Shown: one piece after another, positions 37,801 through 49,995 of the stretch
Position numbering within the stretch: the first letter of the stretch is position 1
Layout: every line of letters starts with the position of its first letter
NCBI RefSeq assembly: GCF_023343835.1
Contig: NC_064447.1
Span: 1,426,001-1,490,000, forward strand
DNA from: Lagopus muta
Taxonomy: Eukaryota; Chordata; Aves; Galliformes; Phasianidae
Length of the DNA: 64,000 nt
Direction of reading: 5' to 3'
Translations under genes and position numbers: made by a program
Notes under the pieces: model-generated
The model's database searches: none
Told to the model about the DNA's origin: nothing
The model's input: the letters and a program-made list of their open reading frames with translations, nothing else

Positions 37801-40800
37801 GCAGGTGTGCTGGGTTTGGATGCTGAACACAGCTCCTAGTGCTGGCTGGGTGCTCATCGGCCTCAGTGCAAAGTCTGGATGCACGAAGGCAGGTGCAGCA
37901 GGTGAGCAGCATGGGAAGAACACACTTCCCAGTGCTGACCCCCGTGCCTGCAGCAGGTCCAGGGTCACTGGGGAGCAGAGCGAGGCCGCGGCAGCTTTGC
38001 AGAGGTAATTATAGGATTAAGTGGAACAACATGGGGAGGGGAGGGAAGGCGGTTATTAGCCAGATTTGATCCCAGGACCTTTGCGGCGCTGGAGCAGCCT
38101 TCTCCAATTAAAGCAGCGGGGAAGCCGCGAGCAGCCTGAGCGATGGCCACACCACGCGCCGCAGCCCGGCCACCGCAGCAGCACTCCAGGGTGCAATGGA
38201 GGCCCGAGTCATGCACTGGCAGATGCCGTTTAGCACATGGCCGACAATGGCTAAGCTGGGTAATGAGCCCACAAAGGGCAGGGAAGCACAGGGGCTCACC
38301 CAGCCCTATCCCCTCAGCCCTGTGCTTGGGCAGAGGGTGTCTGGTCCCCGCTGAGTGTGGGCAGAGATGCAGGGTGCTGGACCCACAGGGCTCCATGCAG
38401 CATGGCACAGTGAGGGGTGGAAGCATCCAACAGGGAACAGGGGACCTGAGCAGATGAGGGGCTCCGCCCCACAGACACATGTGCTGCAGGAGAGACACAG
38501 GGCATCTGCCCAATTCCACGAGCTGGGAGGCCGTGAAGCCCCTCTTTATGTGCCTGCCAGTGCCAGCTGGGGGCTTCGGGCCTCCAGCAAGAGGCATGCA
38601 CCAGGACCAAAATCGGGCTCTGGACACGGATAAATCATTCCATGTGTCGTTAGGACAAAAACACAACGGAGAAATATTTAAAAGGAAAGGAAAAACACCA
38701 TGCACTGGGAGCAGGCTTGGTTTTTGGGCAGGAAGGGGCGAGGCAGAGATGAGCTCTGCGTGCCACAGCGGGGCTGCAGGCACCAGGGACAGGCTAAGGC
38801 TGTGGGCACTGGAGCAGCCACCCACCAGGACGAGGACGAGGCTGTGGCTCCCGCGCAGCACAGTCCTGGCCGAGCTCCCTCTTCCCCCCTCCTTTCTGAT
38901 TTCAGAGGGCCGTCAATGCGTACAGACCCACAACCACTCCCCTATTGCGGAGCTGCTCACTCCTTGCAGCCCCTCAGGCTTCCAGCCTGTGCCCCACGCT
39001 GTGCACATGGCTCATGTGGGCGACGCGAGGCAGTGCGCTCCCGCAGCAGGCGCTGGGCGACAGCTATTGCAATGCTCTCTGGCAAGCTGGAGGCAGCATT
39101 ACACAAGCCATACGGTACCCCAGCAGTGCCAAGAGACGCATACATATTACCCCGCACGCAAGAAAGGATGGTCCAGATTCTGACCTCAGCCCCTCTGGCA
39201 TCAGACAGAAGCAGCTCCATTCAGACCAGGCCAAGCAAGACGTAAGCGACTCCATTCAAATTTACACTGGCATACCTGTGGTCAGCATCTGGCCTGGCTT
39301 GAATTAGCTTCAGTCTGACGTTACAAAAGGGAGGAACGGTGCCCAGATTTCCTAGGTTATCGAAAACAACAAAAAAAAAAAGGAGTCCACCCAAACCACC
39401 CCAAGGCCGCGCAGACATGTGCACGGAGGTGTCAAAGACGTTCGGATGCATCACCCACTTTGGGAGCTTTCGGTGAGCTGCCCCCAGGGAGGACCTGCTG
39501 TGGCTGTGCAGTGCCCCGTTTAGCTCTGAGCAGAGCCTGTCCCCTCGCTGGAGTGAGGCTCATGGCACAGTGGGGCTGAACCCGCTTCCCCGTGACACTG
39601 AACTCACCGCAGAGCGGGGCGAGCACTTCCCACCAGCTGCAGATCTCCTCACCCGATAACAGCAACCCACCGAGCCCCAGCCTTGTGGGAGCAGAGAGCA
39701 CAGCCGCCTCCATGCTGCCACGTTGGTTCATCTCTGTGACCACTCGACTCGCTCTGTCACACACTGGGGACCCTCCCATCACTCCCCACGGCGCTCGGCC
39801 CCATCGCAGAGCCCTCACGGCTCCTGCCCTTTCCACTCCATCTGGGAATAAAGCGATCTGGTTTCCATAACGGCCCTTGTTGCCTTTTCACAACATGCCG
39901 GGCACAGATGTTGAAAATAGTCTGGATGAATATTTAAAATGGTATTCAGAGATGAGAACATTTGGCCAGCTTTGAAAGATCTCTCACATCGGGTACGGGA
40001 TGGCTCACGACAACGGGGCCGGAAGCGCGCTGCACTCTGACATCTCGTCCTCTCTCTCCCTGGCTATGGGTACCATGTTTCATGCCCCTGGTGTCACACT
40101 GCCTGTTACTGACCGCCAGCCAAGTCTGCAGCATTTGGAAGAGGCTGTCACGTACGTTTTTAACATCACGGGGCAAAGTGGAATATGGAAAATCTGTCGC
40201 ATTTCCATACTGAGCCTAAGTGTCCTGCGCAGGCTCAGGCAGGGACTGGTGGGGGCACAGAATAATTGCTTCCTTATGGAGCAGGGCCCAGGTGGGAGGT
40301 GGGGGAACAGGAGGCAGAGGTGCTGCTTCCCTGGAGAGGGCAGATGGAGGCAGCCCCATTGGGAACACATGTCCAGGGCCTGCACTGCCACTTGCCTCCC
40401 CCCAGGGCCCTTGCCCAGCTCTGCACCTCCCCCAGTTGCTGCCCAAGGAAGCCCCTCAGCATGCCATGCCGAAAGCCCTTGGCTGCCAGCACCCCTCCAC
40501 CTGGGCTCCTTGGCAGCTTGCATTCTGCAAGGCTCCTTGGTGGAAGCTGCATCCCCACACACAAGATCCTTCTCTCCAGGCTCACTCTCGTTCCTGCCAA
40601 AGCCAGCATGGCACTTGCCATGGATACGGACCTGATGCCTTCCTGCTGCACACCTCACCGGGAGGTGAGGATCCCACGGAACAGCACATCCAGTGCTGGA
40701 ACAGCAGGACCTTCACCGGGCAGTCAGGAAAGCACAGCAGCTCCCTCTGTTTTATAACGGGAATACTGCAGAAAGGGAAGGTGCCACCATCCATCACAAC

Positions 40801-41978
40801 GCCTCGAAGCGGGTGTCTGCAGCATGGCTCAGGCCCTGTCTCGACAGGGAGCTGCGGTCCCTCCTCGCCTTGGGAGTGGACAGCAGTGGATTCAGTGAGG
40901 GAAGGAGGACCTGTGTCACTCCTGGCTATTGAGGGCTGCACACCACAGGATACCCTCAGCACCACTGTGGGTCCCTCACAGACAGCACTGCCAGAGGTGG
41001 GGATGCTCAGCCTAGCTCCCATCTCACCTCCTGCCCGCATGCATCTGAGCTCACCACAGCTGAATGCACACACGAGTGCTGCCTGGCAGGACCCGCACTG
41101 CTCCATCCTCGGCCTTCCTCACCTCCCTGCTCACAGCATGGTGAGAGCCGGGCCGCGTGAGAGGCTGCTGAGCACCACATCCCCAGCGCAGCAGCCAGTC
41201 CTTATCCCAGCAAAGGTATTTCCATCCACCCACCCACTCTCCAGCGGCACGGGAAAGCTGTGGGAGGGACGGCGTTTCGAAAAAATGAGGGTTCAGCAAC
41301 AGCTCTGGGACAGAAAGGCAAAAGGAAAACCACCGAACGCAGCCGGGCTTCCCTTCTCCCCGCCTCACCCCCCGCTCACACACGGCGCTGTGCAGGGGCA
41401 GCTCTTCCCCCAACTGCAGTGTAGGGCCAAGGCATGGTGGGGGTGGGGGGGAGGGGATCCGGGGGTTCTCCAGCAGCCCGAACGCTCCGCAGCTGAGAGC
41501 AGCTCGCGGGAGCCTTTCCCGAGGGGAACCCCCCCTTCACCGTGCAGGATGACGGTCCCCGACCCTGGCAGAGCAGCACCGCCGAGGTGCCAGCGCTCGC
41601 TGCCCGCAGCAACCGGGCACTGCTCCCGCATTGGGGGTCGGGTCTGCGGTCCCTCCCGGCAGCGCGGGGGCAGCGAGGCCGCGGAGCTTCGCGCAGCTCC
41701 GGGCACTCCCTTCCCCCCTCCGCAGGGCCGAGCCGGGCCGGGACAAAGCGCGGAGCGACGGAGCTCCGTGCCGGGGGTTCGGCCGTGCCCGTGGGGGCAC
41801 CGCGGGGGAAAGTCCCGTTTTTCGGCGAGACCGGAGAGAAAGGATGAAACGGGAGGGGAGGGAGGGGGAAGGGCGGGTGGGGGAGAAAGGGGAGGAATAA
41901 AAGGCAGCGAGGGAGGGAGCGGTGGGAAGGGACGCGGGGTGCAGCTTCCCGCGCCGGGAAGTTGGAGGAGCAGCTTAC
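34859..41978 (-). other. NTN3: Probable 5' UTR intron of NTN3 (7,120 bp)
   Basis: Starts at the donor after the putative non-coding exon and ends at the acceptor CAG at 34861-34859. No coding exon recognised. A short A run lies at 39368-39380. Confidence 0.5.
39845..40215. promoter_or_regulatory. Candidate regulatory block in the upstream NTN3 intron
   Basis: Non-repetitive and moderately AT-rich. It includes GAATATTTAAAATGG, TGTTACTGACC and CACGTACGTTTTTAAC. No simple repeats or CR1. Located 2 kb downstream of the putative promoter. Confidence 0.3.
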
Positions 41979-42110
41979 CGCGGCCAGGCAGGTAGCGGGC
42001 TCGGTCCGCCGGAGGGTCCGGGGCCGCGGCGGCGAGAGGAGCCGGGGCCGCCACAGCAGCGCGGGCGGCAGTGCGGGGCCGCTCCCCTTCCCTTGGCTGA
42101 TGGCAACAGG
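41979..42110 (-). promoter_or_regulatory. NTN3: Candidate non-coding first exon and core promoter of NTN3
   Basis: A strong minus-strand donor (GTAAGC at 41978-41973) ends a very GC-rich block immediately 5' of the coding part. The coding exon has its own acceptor just before the ATG, so at least one upstream non-coding exon is required. Joining the two would span a 7,120-bp intron. I see no TATA box, as usual in CpG-island promoters. A second possible donor is GTGGGA at 42836-42831. The transcription start could lie anywhere from about 42050 to 43000. Confidence 0.45.
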
Positions 42111-42240
42111 AAAAAAGGAAAAAAAAAAAAAAAAAGGAAAAAAAAAAAAAAAAGGAGAAAAAGAGAAAGAAAGAAAGAAAAAAGAGAGCAATAATAATAA
42201 TTTTCCAGGAAATAATAATAATAAAAAAAGACTAGAGCGA
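42109..42240. repeat. A-rich polypurine and AAT microsatellite
   Basis: Long A runs broken by GG and GAAA, then (AAT)n, sit inside the CpG island. As a polypurine/polypyrimidine mirror-like tract it could adopt H-DNA. Confidence 0.85.
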
Positions 42241-42441
42241 AAGCAAAATAAGGCGAAATAGAGCGAAGCGGGAGCGCTGCTCCGGCGCTGCGGGCGGGTC
42301 CACAGCGCTGTGCCCGCAGCCGGCAGAGCTCCCGCCCGCTCCACCGCACTGCCCGTGGCTGCTCGTGGGGCGGCGGGGAAGGAGCGAAGGAGAAAAGGAG
42401 AGGAAAAGGAAAAAATAATAGTTTAGGGGGAAAAAAAAGAT

Positions 42442-42469
42442 CCACACACACACAAAAAAAAAAAAAAAT
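42442..42469. repeat. (CA)n followed by poly(A)
   Basis: A short CA tract runs directly into an interrupted A run. Confidence 0.85.
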
Positions 42470-44739
42470 ACAAAAGCCAAGAAGCGGAGAACCCGAGTCC
42501 CGGTCGCTGCCTGGAAGCGGAGTAAAAAGGCTCCAATAAATCCCGGGTTGAAAAGAAGGGAAAAGTCACCTCCCCGAGGAAATCAGAAGCAGATTTCGAG
42601 CCATTTAATCACATGCAGGGAGGTGTGTGTGCGTGTGTGCGCCGCCCGCCGCGCCGCTGCCAGCCCTGCCTCCGCCCTCCCGCCGCCGCGGCCGCCCCGC
42701 CGGGAGCGCAGCGGGCCGGGAAGGGGCCGGCCGGGGGCTGGGAGCGGAACGCAGCGGGCCGGGAGGAGAAGGGAAGGAGGGGAAGAGAAGCAAAGGGCCG
42801 CCCCGCCGGGAGAGCCGTCCCCGTCGAGGCTCCCACCTGCCGCCCGGCCGCGCTGCCCCCCCTTATGCCACCCCCACCCCGGAGCCCCGGGTCGCTCTCC
42901 GCTCTCCCCCCGCCGGCAGCGCGCTTTGCCCGACGTGCGCCCATCAGCGGGGTGCGCTCTGCGAGGAAAGCGGCCCTTAATCCTCCCCTGCTTCCCAGGG
43001 CAGAAGCGACGAGGGATATACCAGGCGAGGAGCAGCTTCCCGTTCCTTACACGATCGGCTCCGTCCCGTGATGCGGGGGCTCTTCACGCGTTGCCGCACC
43101 GGCGCTCGGCCCGTGGTGGCTGGGCAGGAGGGAGGAGGGACGTGGGCATCTTCGCTGGCACAGGCTGCCCAGCGCGGCGGCCCCGGGCCCCCCAGCAGCT
43201 GCCTGCCCCCAGCCATCCCGGGCCACCTGCGTTCCAGCTGACTCCAGGAGTGCCGGCTGTGTGTGGGGGGGTGAAACTAATTTAATCAGCATTTGTGTGA
43301 GGCGGTGAGGAGGGCAGCAGAAAACCTGGATCTGGATCCCCCTGCTCCCTGAGCCCACCGAGGCTGAGCTCACGGCAGCGTGGTCCCCAGGCTCACCCCC
43401 CCCAGTCCCACCCGCGGATGTCGCTGCAACGAGCACCAGGACCGAGGAGGGCACTGCGGAAGGGCACGGCGCTCGCACGGCGCTGGAGCTGCCCACCCGC
43501 TGCACCACCTGCGCCAGGCCCCGGCCCGCATCACCCGCTCCCGGAGGAGCCGGTTAGCCACATCCTGTTGCTTCGGGAGAGCAGGTTGCAGGGGAGGGGT
43601 CTCCCCCGCCGGGCTGGCAGATGCTGGAGGAGGAGACCCCAGCTGGCCGCAAGGCCCAGGGGAAAGACTGTTTGCAGCTTGCAACCTTGTAGCACAAAAT
43701 GTATTTCCCCAGCACAGGGAAAAGGGATAAACAAGGGCAAAGCCACTGAGTGACAGTGAAGGGAAGTAGGAGGTGGACAGGGGAAGCTCCGGACTCCTGA
43801 AGTCGGGTGCAGTAGGTGTGTTGCGTTGTCTCTGTTTGGAATTCGGGCAGCCAGGAGGCTGCAAGCTGCAAAGCTCCAGCAGTGCAGTGCAGATACCGAC
43901 GGGGCAGGCAAACACTGGGCCAATGTGTGTGAGCCAGATGTGAGCGTGGTGCAGAAGGAGGATGTCAAGGAAGTACAGGACTTTGTGCAAGGGCCTGGAA
44001 GCAGAGTGGAATGACTGAGGAGAAGGGGCAGAAGGGAGTACAGCTCCAAGATACAAAGCTGGAGTCATCCCAGCAACTGATCTGAGGGTGTTTTCCCCAC
44101 CAGAAAACACAAGAACTATCACAAACGTGAACTGTGATGCTGAGCCACCTTGGCCTGGTTGATGCAGTGTGGTGCAAGGCTGGGTGACCTTCCAAAATCT
44201 CTGTTTTCCCAATCAGTGGAAAGCACCGACTCCCTTGTCCTGGGACCCACAAGTGACACGAGAGAGGTTGGCCTCTGTGTGGGGAGTCCTGGAGCTGGTG
44301 TGCACAGACCTCACATCAGCAGAAGCCCAGACAGAAGACTCAGAACCTGGTTTCCCATTTCCATTGCTCCCTGCACATTCCCTCTTTCCAGGAGTAGACA
44401 AGGGCTCAAGAGAAAAAAGTGAATCTGGGCTTTTGGCAAACTGGGTGCTGAGGAAGGCAACAGGGATTGAACTCTTGCCGCAGTGGGAGCTGGACTATTG
44501 AGACCCTGCTGGGTGCCAGCGTTTGTCCTTTGGCACGGGGATACCTGACAGCCCAGTGATGCTCAGCCATCACAAAGACCCCCGGGCTGTGGGAAGGAGG
44601 GCTGGGAGGAAAAGTGGGTGCATGGGCTGCGCTTTTCCTGTCGCCCTGCTGCCCACGGGGAGCTCTGCCCATCACACCCACTGCTCTCTGTGTGCCCATC
44701 CGCTCCTCTCCTTGTGCCAGCCTGGTGGAACATGAGGGA

Positions 44740-45115
44740 GACGGAGACGGTTGGTGCCAGGCAGGCTCCTCACTTAGCGGTGGGGACACGGACACGGCCG
44801 TCGGAGGAACCCCTACTCGGGACGGGCGTCGCACCCTCCGCAGGTACCCAGGGCCGGGCACCTCAGCGCTGCCCCAGCTGTCAGCTCCCTTCCCCGGCCC
44901 CGCCGGCAGCGCTGGGGCCGCGGTCCCGCACCGAGCCCCGTTCCGGGGGTTCCCGGCGCTGCGCGGCGCTCGCTCGCCCTCTGCTGGTCCCGCATCCCCC
45001 GAGCAGCGCTGCGGGGCGGAGGAGAGAGAAGGCGCGGGGAAACGCTCCGTGCGGGGCGGGCTCAGGTCCCCGGGCGGTCCTGCCGCCCCTTTTTTCCCCT
45101 TTCCAGAGTGCTCCC
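44740..45115. promoter_or_regulatory. CpG-rich patch
   Basis: Dense CpG over about 370 bp, about 1.5 kb right of the NTN3 promoter island. No coding exon is recognisable. It could be a secondary promoter, an enhancer or a CTCF-bound element. Confidence 0.55.
44975..44987 (-). promoter_or_regulatory. CTCF-like motif (minus orientation)
   Basis: CGCCCTCTGCTGG on the plus strand reads CCAGCAGAGGGCG on the minus strand, a near-consensus vertebrate CTCF core. It sits in a CpG-rich patch. Confidence 0.55.
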
Positions 45116-46961
45116 TTCAAATCTTCCCAAGGAGAAGATTTGCTGCCTGAAAGAAGGACTCGTCCCGTTGCTGCTCCCAGCGGGCTGCTGTCCCAGTGAG
45201 TGGGAGAAGAGCATCCTACCTTAGCCACCAGGTTGTCCTCAGGGCGATTCCACAGTTGCCGTGTTTCCCTTCTCTCTGTGCCGTTTACTCTCTGAAGGAT
45301 GCTCTGCCCTTCACCCGCCTTCCCCTTGCCAAGCTGCAGTTCTCCTGGCACACACATCTCCCCGCCGTGCTGTGCTCAAAGCCTGTCCCCACACCTGGTC
45401 TCTTCTGTGCGCAGGTCACCCCTGCAGTCCCTGGGAAATGAAGCGTGGCACTGCAGAGAGCTGTGAGCTCTGCAGAGATCAACGTGCTTTTGCAACGTGC
45501 CCCCATCCTCCCAGGGGAATGCTGAGCCACTGCGGCCCAGCTCTCATTTACCCACAAGCTGTTTGTCGCTGACATAAACACCCATTTTCAAGCATGAGCA
45601 GAAGTGAGAACCAGATCCTGCTGGGGACAGGGACTGTTGGTTGAAAAATGTGCAATGGCCTGGGGAGAAAAGAATCAAGGTGTGACATCACTGCTGCAGA
45701 GCGATGCTGTGTGCACTTTTTCCCTTTCCACCCAGCTCAGAGGTGTGTAAAAACACACTTGCAGAGTGCTGTAGGAGGAGGGTGCTGGGGCCAGGACAGA
45801 CATGCAGACAGGTGGGTGAGCAGTGCTCAGTGACCCCCGCACGTCCCAGCACCCACAGCTCTGCTGGGCGAGTGGTGCGGACGGTACGAGGCCGGATCCG
45901 GCCCCGGCGCTGCCAGGAGATGGAGCCGTCTCACCGCCGTCGGCTCCGTGCTGCAGCCCTGGTTCCTCCGCAAGTGCCGCTGCCGCTTTCTCCCTCTGTT
46001 TGAGCCCCCGGGACCTTTGCTCTAAGCGAAGGCAGAGCTGGGTGCTCGCTGAGTGGGGTTGCGTGGGTGCAGAGCAAGGGCTGCTCCTGGGGGACACCTC
46101 AACGAGTTGCAAGGGATGAGCGCTGCTGTTCAGGGGCCCAAAAACTGTCCACAGGCCTGGAGTAGTCAGCAAACCTCAGCATTAGCATGAAGAACAAGAG
46201 CTTTTTGAATGAATTTCAGCATCCCTGGGGGCTGGGGACACCCCCTGTCACCTCCAAGCTGTGCCCACCAGCCCCAGGTCTGCAGGAGCAGGGCGATGTC
46301 CCCCTGCCTCACAAAATTCTGGCACATGAGTTGTGCTGACAGCTCCTCGTGATGCTGGAGAGCGGGTGTCCAACACAGAGAGTGGCTGCAGGCACTGCGG
46401 TTGGAGCACAGCACGCTCCTCATGCTGCAGGGACATTCCCAGAGCTCCCACTGCAGACCTCCCCACAGAAGCCGTGCTGCCCAGCATTGCTGGTGCCTGC
46501 ACTGCACCCTGAGCCTGGTGGATGGAGCCATCCCGTGAGCCAGGAGCTGCTCATGCAGGGCTCTGCCATGGCCAGGGCTGAGGTTTGGTTCAGTTTGCTC
46601 CAAACCGATCCAACCTTCAGTGCTGGGCGGGCTGAGATTGGGATTCTAGAAACCCTCAAGCACTCGGGGCATGGCTGTGCAGCTCAGTGGGCACAGTGTG
46701 GCACTTGTGGAGAGGGCAGCTCCTGTTCCAAAGCATCACAGCCAGTGCTTCTCCACTGTTGCCTCCAGCAGAACCCAGAACCCTGTGCTCTCTGCTAGCA
46801 GCCTGTGGCTACAGAGTCTGCGTGATTGTGAGCAGCAGTGTGATGGCAACAAATCCCTGAGTGTTGAAGTGCTGGTGGGATCCAAGCGCCTGCTTCCTTG
46901 GCCTCTCTGGGACTGCTGGCACGCAGGTAGAATCACAAGAATCACAAGAATCACAAGAATC

Positions 46962-47951
46962 ACAAGGTTGGAAATGACCTATAAGATCATCCAGTCCAAC
47001 CGTCTCCTCGTCACCATTGCCACCACTAGTACTAAACCATATCATGCAGCACGTCATCCAGACGCGTCTTGAACACTGCCAGGGACGGTGACTCCACCAC
47101 CTCCCTGGGCAGCCATTCCAGTGCCTGACCACTCTCTGAGAGAAGAAGTTCTTCCTTATGTCCAACCTGAACCTCCTCTGATATAACTTGCTGCCATTGC
47201 CCTGTGCCCTGCTTGTTGCCTGGGAGAAGAGGCCAAATCCCTCTTCACCACAACCTCCCTTCAGGAAGTTGTACAGTGCAATGAGGTCTCCCCTGAGCCT
47301 CCTCTTCTCCAGACTAAACAATCCCAGCTCCCTCAGCTGCTCCTCATAAGGTTTGTGCTCCAGACCCCTCACCAGTTTCGTTGCCCTTCTCTGGACACGC
47401 TCCAGGATCTCAACATCTTTCCTGCAGTGAGGGGCCCAAAACTGAACACAGCACTCGAGATGCGGCCTCACCAGTGCTGAGTACATGGGGATGCTCACCT
47501 CCCTGCTCCTGCTGGCCACACTATTTCTAATGCAGGCCAGGATGCCGCTGGCCCTCTTGGCCACCTGAGCACACTGTCGGCTCACGTTCAGCCGAGCATC
47601 AACCAACACCCCCAGGTCCTTCTCTTCTTCACACTCATCCAGCCACTCATCCCCAAGCCTGTAATGCTGCATGGGGTTGTTACGGCCAAAATGGAGGACC
47701 CGACACTTGGCCTTGTTGAACCTCATCCCATTCACCTCAGCCCAGCGGTTCAGCCTGTCTAAATCCCTCTGAAGGGCCTCCCTACCCTCAGGCAGATCAA
47801 CACCACCTCCCAGCTTGGTATCATCTGCAAACTTGCTGAGGGTGCACTCAATCCCCTCATCCAGGTCATCAATAAAGATATTAAACAAGGTCGGCCCCAG
47901 TACCGACCCCTGGGGGACACCACTTGAAACGGGTCTCCAGCTGGACTTCAT
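46962..47951 (-). pseudogene. CR1 ORF2 fragment, catalytic RT core and C-terminus
   Basis: Open frame in a different register from the upstream piece. It contains the RT active-site FADDTKLGG, the [17 protein letters not shown] block (here [13 protein letters not shown]) and the [13 protein letters not shown] region typical of CR1. The end of ORF2 is shifted after the RVVRHWN segment, so the last residues are out of frame. Confidence 0.9.
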
Positions 47952-48008
47952 TCACCATGACCGACTGGGCACGGCCCTCTAGCCAGTTCCTTACCCAAAG
48001 CAGTGTCT

Positions 48009-48951
48009 ATCTGTTCAGAACACGGGCAGCCAGTTTCCCCAGAAGAAGCATGAGAGGGACCGTGTCAAAGGCTTTGCTGAAGTCTAGGAAGACTACATCA
48101 ACAGCCCTTCCCTCATCTATCAGACTGGTCACCCAGTTGTAGAAAGAGATGAGGTTGGTCAAGCACGACCTGCCTTGCACAAACCTGTGCTGGCTGGGTC
48201 TGATCCCCTGGACACTGCGTACATGCTGTGCAATCTCATCCAAGATGATTTGCTCCATAACCTTCCCTGGTACTGAGGTAAGGCTGACAGGCCTATACTT
48301 CCCCGGATCCTCCCTGCGGCCCTTCTTGAAGATGGGAGCCACATCAGCAAGCCTCCAATCCTCTGGGACCTCACCAGTTAACCAGGAGAGTTGATAGATG
48401 GCCGAGAGGGGCTCGGCAATCACCCCCGCCAGCTCCCTCAGCACCCGAGGGTGCAGCCCATCCGGTCCCATGGACTTGTGACAGTCCAGACAGAGGAGGA
48501 GCTCTCTGACTGTCTCCACTGGAATTGCTGGGGGCATCTTCTGTGCTGTGTCCCAGACTTCCAGATCGGAGCATAAAAAGCCCAGAGGATAACTGATCTG
48601 GCTATTAAAGGCAGATGTAAAGAAGGCATTGAGGATGTCAGCCTTCTCCTTGTCCTCAGTGACCACGTTCTCTGCTGCATCAAGTATAGGATGAGAATTA
48701 TCTTTGATTCTTCTTTTCCCATTGATATATTTATAAAAGGATTTTTTGTTGTCTTTTACTGCAGAGGCCAACCTGAGCTCAAGTTGGGCTTTCGCCCTCC
48801 TAACTTCTTCCCTGCATACCTTAGCTACTTCTTTGTAATCTCCCCGAGCAGCCTGTCCCTTCTTCCAGAGGATGTAGGCTCTCTTTTTCTCCTTGAGTCT
48901 CAACAGTAATTCCTGGCTCATCCACACCGGTCGTCTTCCCCTGCGGCTCAC
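48009..48951 (-). pseudogene. CR1 ORF2 fragment, N-terminal reverse transcriptase
   Basis: About 314 codons open in one frame, beginning with a basic RRGRRPVW segment and covering the first RT motifs up to the KAFDTV block. The fragment ends at an in-frame TAG. It is non-functional alone because the catalytic FADD lies in the next fragment. Confidence 0.9.
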
Positions 48952-49227
48952 CTTACGGCACTCAGCACAGCCTGTTCTTGTGCCTTCAAGATTTCGGTCT
49001 TGAGAAGCGTCCAGGCTTCCTGTGCCCCTTTACCCTTGAGAAGCGACTCCCAAGGGACCCGCGCTACCAGCTCCCTGAACAGATCAAAGTCTGCCCTCTG
49101 GAAGTTCAAGAAGGCAGTTCTGCTGACCACTCTTTTGACATCCCCGAGAATGGAGAATTCTACAATTCTGTGGTCACTCTGTCCAAGACAGTCCCCAACC
49201 TTCACTTCTCCCACCAGTCCTTCTCTG

Positions 49228-49562
49228 TTAGGCGAAGACCAGATCCAGCAGGGCACTGCCCCTGGTAGGCTCTCCTACCAGTTGCATAAGGAAGCAATCT
49301 TCCACGCAGTCTAGAAACCTTCTGGACTGCTTCCTCTGCGCTATATTATATTTCCAACATACGTCAGGGAAGTTGAAGTCTCCCATCAGAACAAGTGCTG
49401 GCGATCGCGTGACTTCTGCGAGCTGCTCATAGAATGCCTCATCCAACTCTTCGTCCTGACTAGGCGGTCTATAACAGACCCCAACTACGATGTCTCCCCT
49501 ACAGGCCTTCGCCCTGATCCTTACCCACAGACACTCCACTCCATCATTCCCTGCAGGTAGGC
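49228..49562 (-). pseudogene. CR1 ORF2 fragment, apurinic endonuclease C-terminal half
   Basis: Retains the endonuclease motifs VGVCYRPPSQ, GDFNFPDVCWKYN and LVGEPTRG. The N-terminal half with the first catalytic residues is absent because of the 5' truncation. Confidence 0.88.
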
Positions 49563-49769
49563 TGCAGGGCTGAGAGTAATACCCACGAGGATGCAGGAGG
49601 AGGGTGAGAACTTGCTCAAATAGGCATGCACGAGGTAGCAGAAGCCTCATGCCCAGCAGAGGCTGGGCAGCATGGTGCTCCCAGAGCCGGGCTGTGCGGA
49701 AGGGTTGCACACTTCTCTTCCAAGCACAGCTGCGTGGCCCCTCACCTCAACACCCACATAAGCCAGCAT

Positions 49770-49995
49770 GGCCCTTTCCCAGCATTTCCCATCCCACCAT
49801 GTCCTTGTTTAGCATGTCTGTCCCAGCTTGACCCCGTTCCCCTGTGTCCCCTGTGTCCTCATCTCAGCATGTCCCCGTTCTAGTACATCCATCCCAGTGT
49901 ATGTCCATCCCAGCATTTCCTATCCCAGATTGTTCCTGTCTCAGTATGTCCTGTCCCTTCACGTCCCCACCCCAGCATGTCCCTGCCCTAGCACA
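49770..49995. repeat. Degenerate CCCAGCATGTCC minisatellite
   Basis: About 10-12 imperfect units of 18-22 bp containing CCCAGCATKTCC or variants, directly beyond the 5' end of the long CR1. Confidence 0.75.

Larger units (their letters stand above)
41480..43220. promoter_or_regulatory. CpG island
   Basis: This is the densest CpG block in the window, with many CCGC/GCGG motifs, broken by an A-rich purine tract at 42109-42240. Its place upstream of the NTN3 coding exon makes it the probable promoter. Long open frames across it on both strands reflect GC content and not protein coding. Confidence 0.75.
43221..46928. other. Intergenic DNA between the NTN3 promoter island and the CR1
   Basis: No coding exons recognised. 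It contains the CpG-rich patch and CTCF-like motif near 44.98 kb. Confidence 0.65.
46929..49562 (-). mobile_element. 5'-truncated CR1 LINE, about 2.6 kb
   Basis: This minus-oriented CR1 retrotransposon carries recognisable pieces of ORF2. The endonuclease region shows VGVCYRPP and LMGDFNFPDV, then come the reverse transcriptase motifs [35 protein letters not shown] and FADDTKLGG, and the conserved C-terminal region. The 3' end at about 46929-46966 has tandem TTGTGATTC units, the hallmark CR1 tail. The 5' truncation lies inside the endonuclease domain at about 49.56 kb (plus or minus 20 bp). The copy is dead: frame changes and stops separate the endonuclease from the RT, there is a TAG near 48007, and a frameshift lies near 47955. 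CR1 copies in birds are usually only a few hundred bp, so this is a long one. Confidence 0.95.

Noticed and set aside
40220..41995. A 591-codon plus-strand open frame
   Set aside because: Low-complexity Pro/Gly/Arg/Ser-rich product running into the CpG island. It has no family motifs and no exon signals.
41376..42344. A 322-codon minus-strand open frame across the island
   Set aside because: It runs through the polypurine tract as Phe/Leu repeats, so chance in GC- and repeat-rich DNA.
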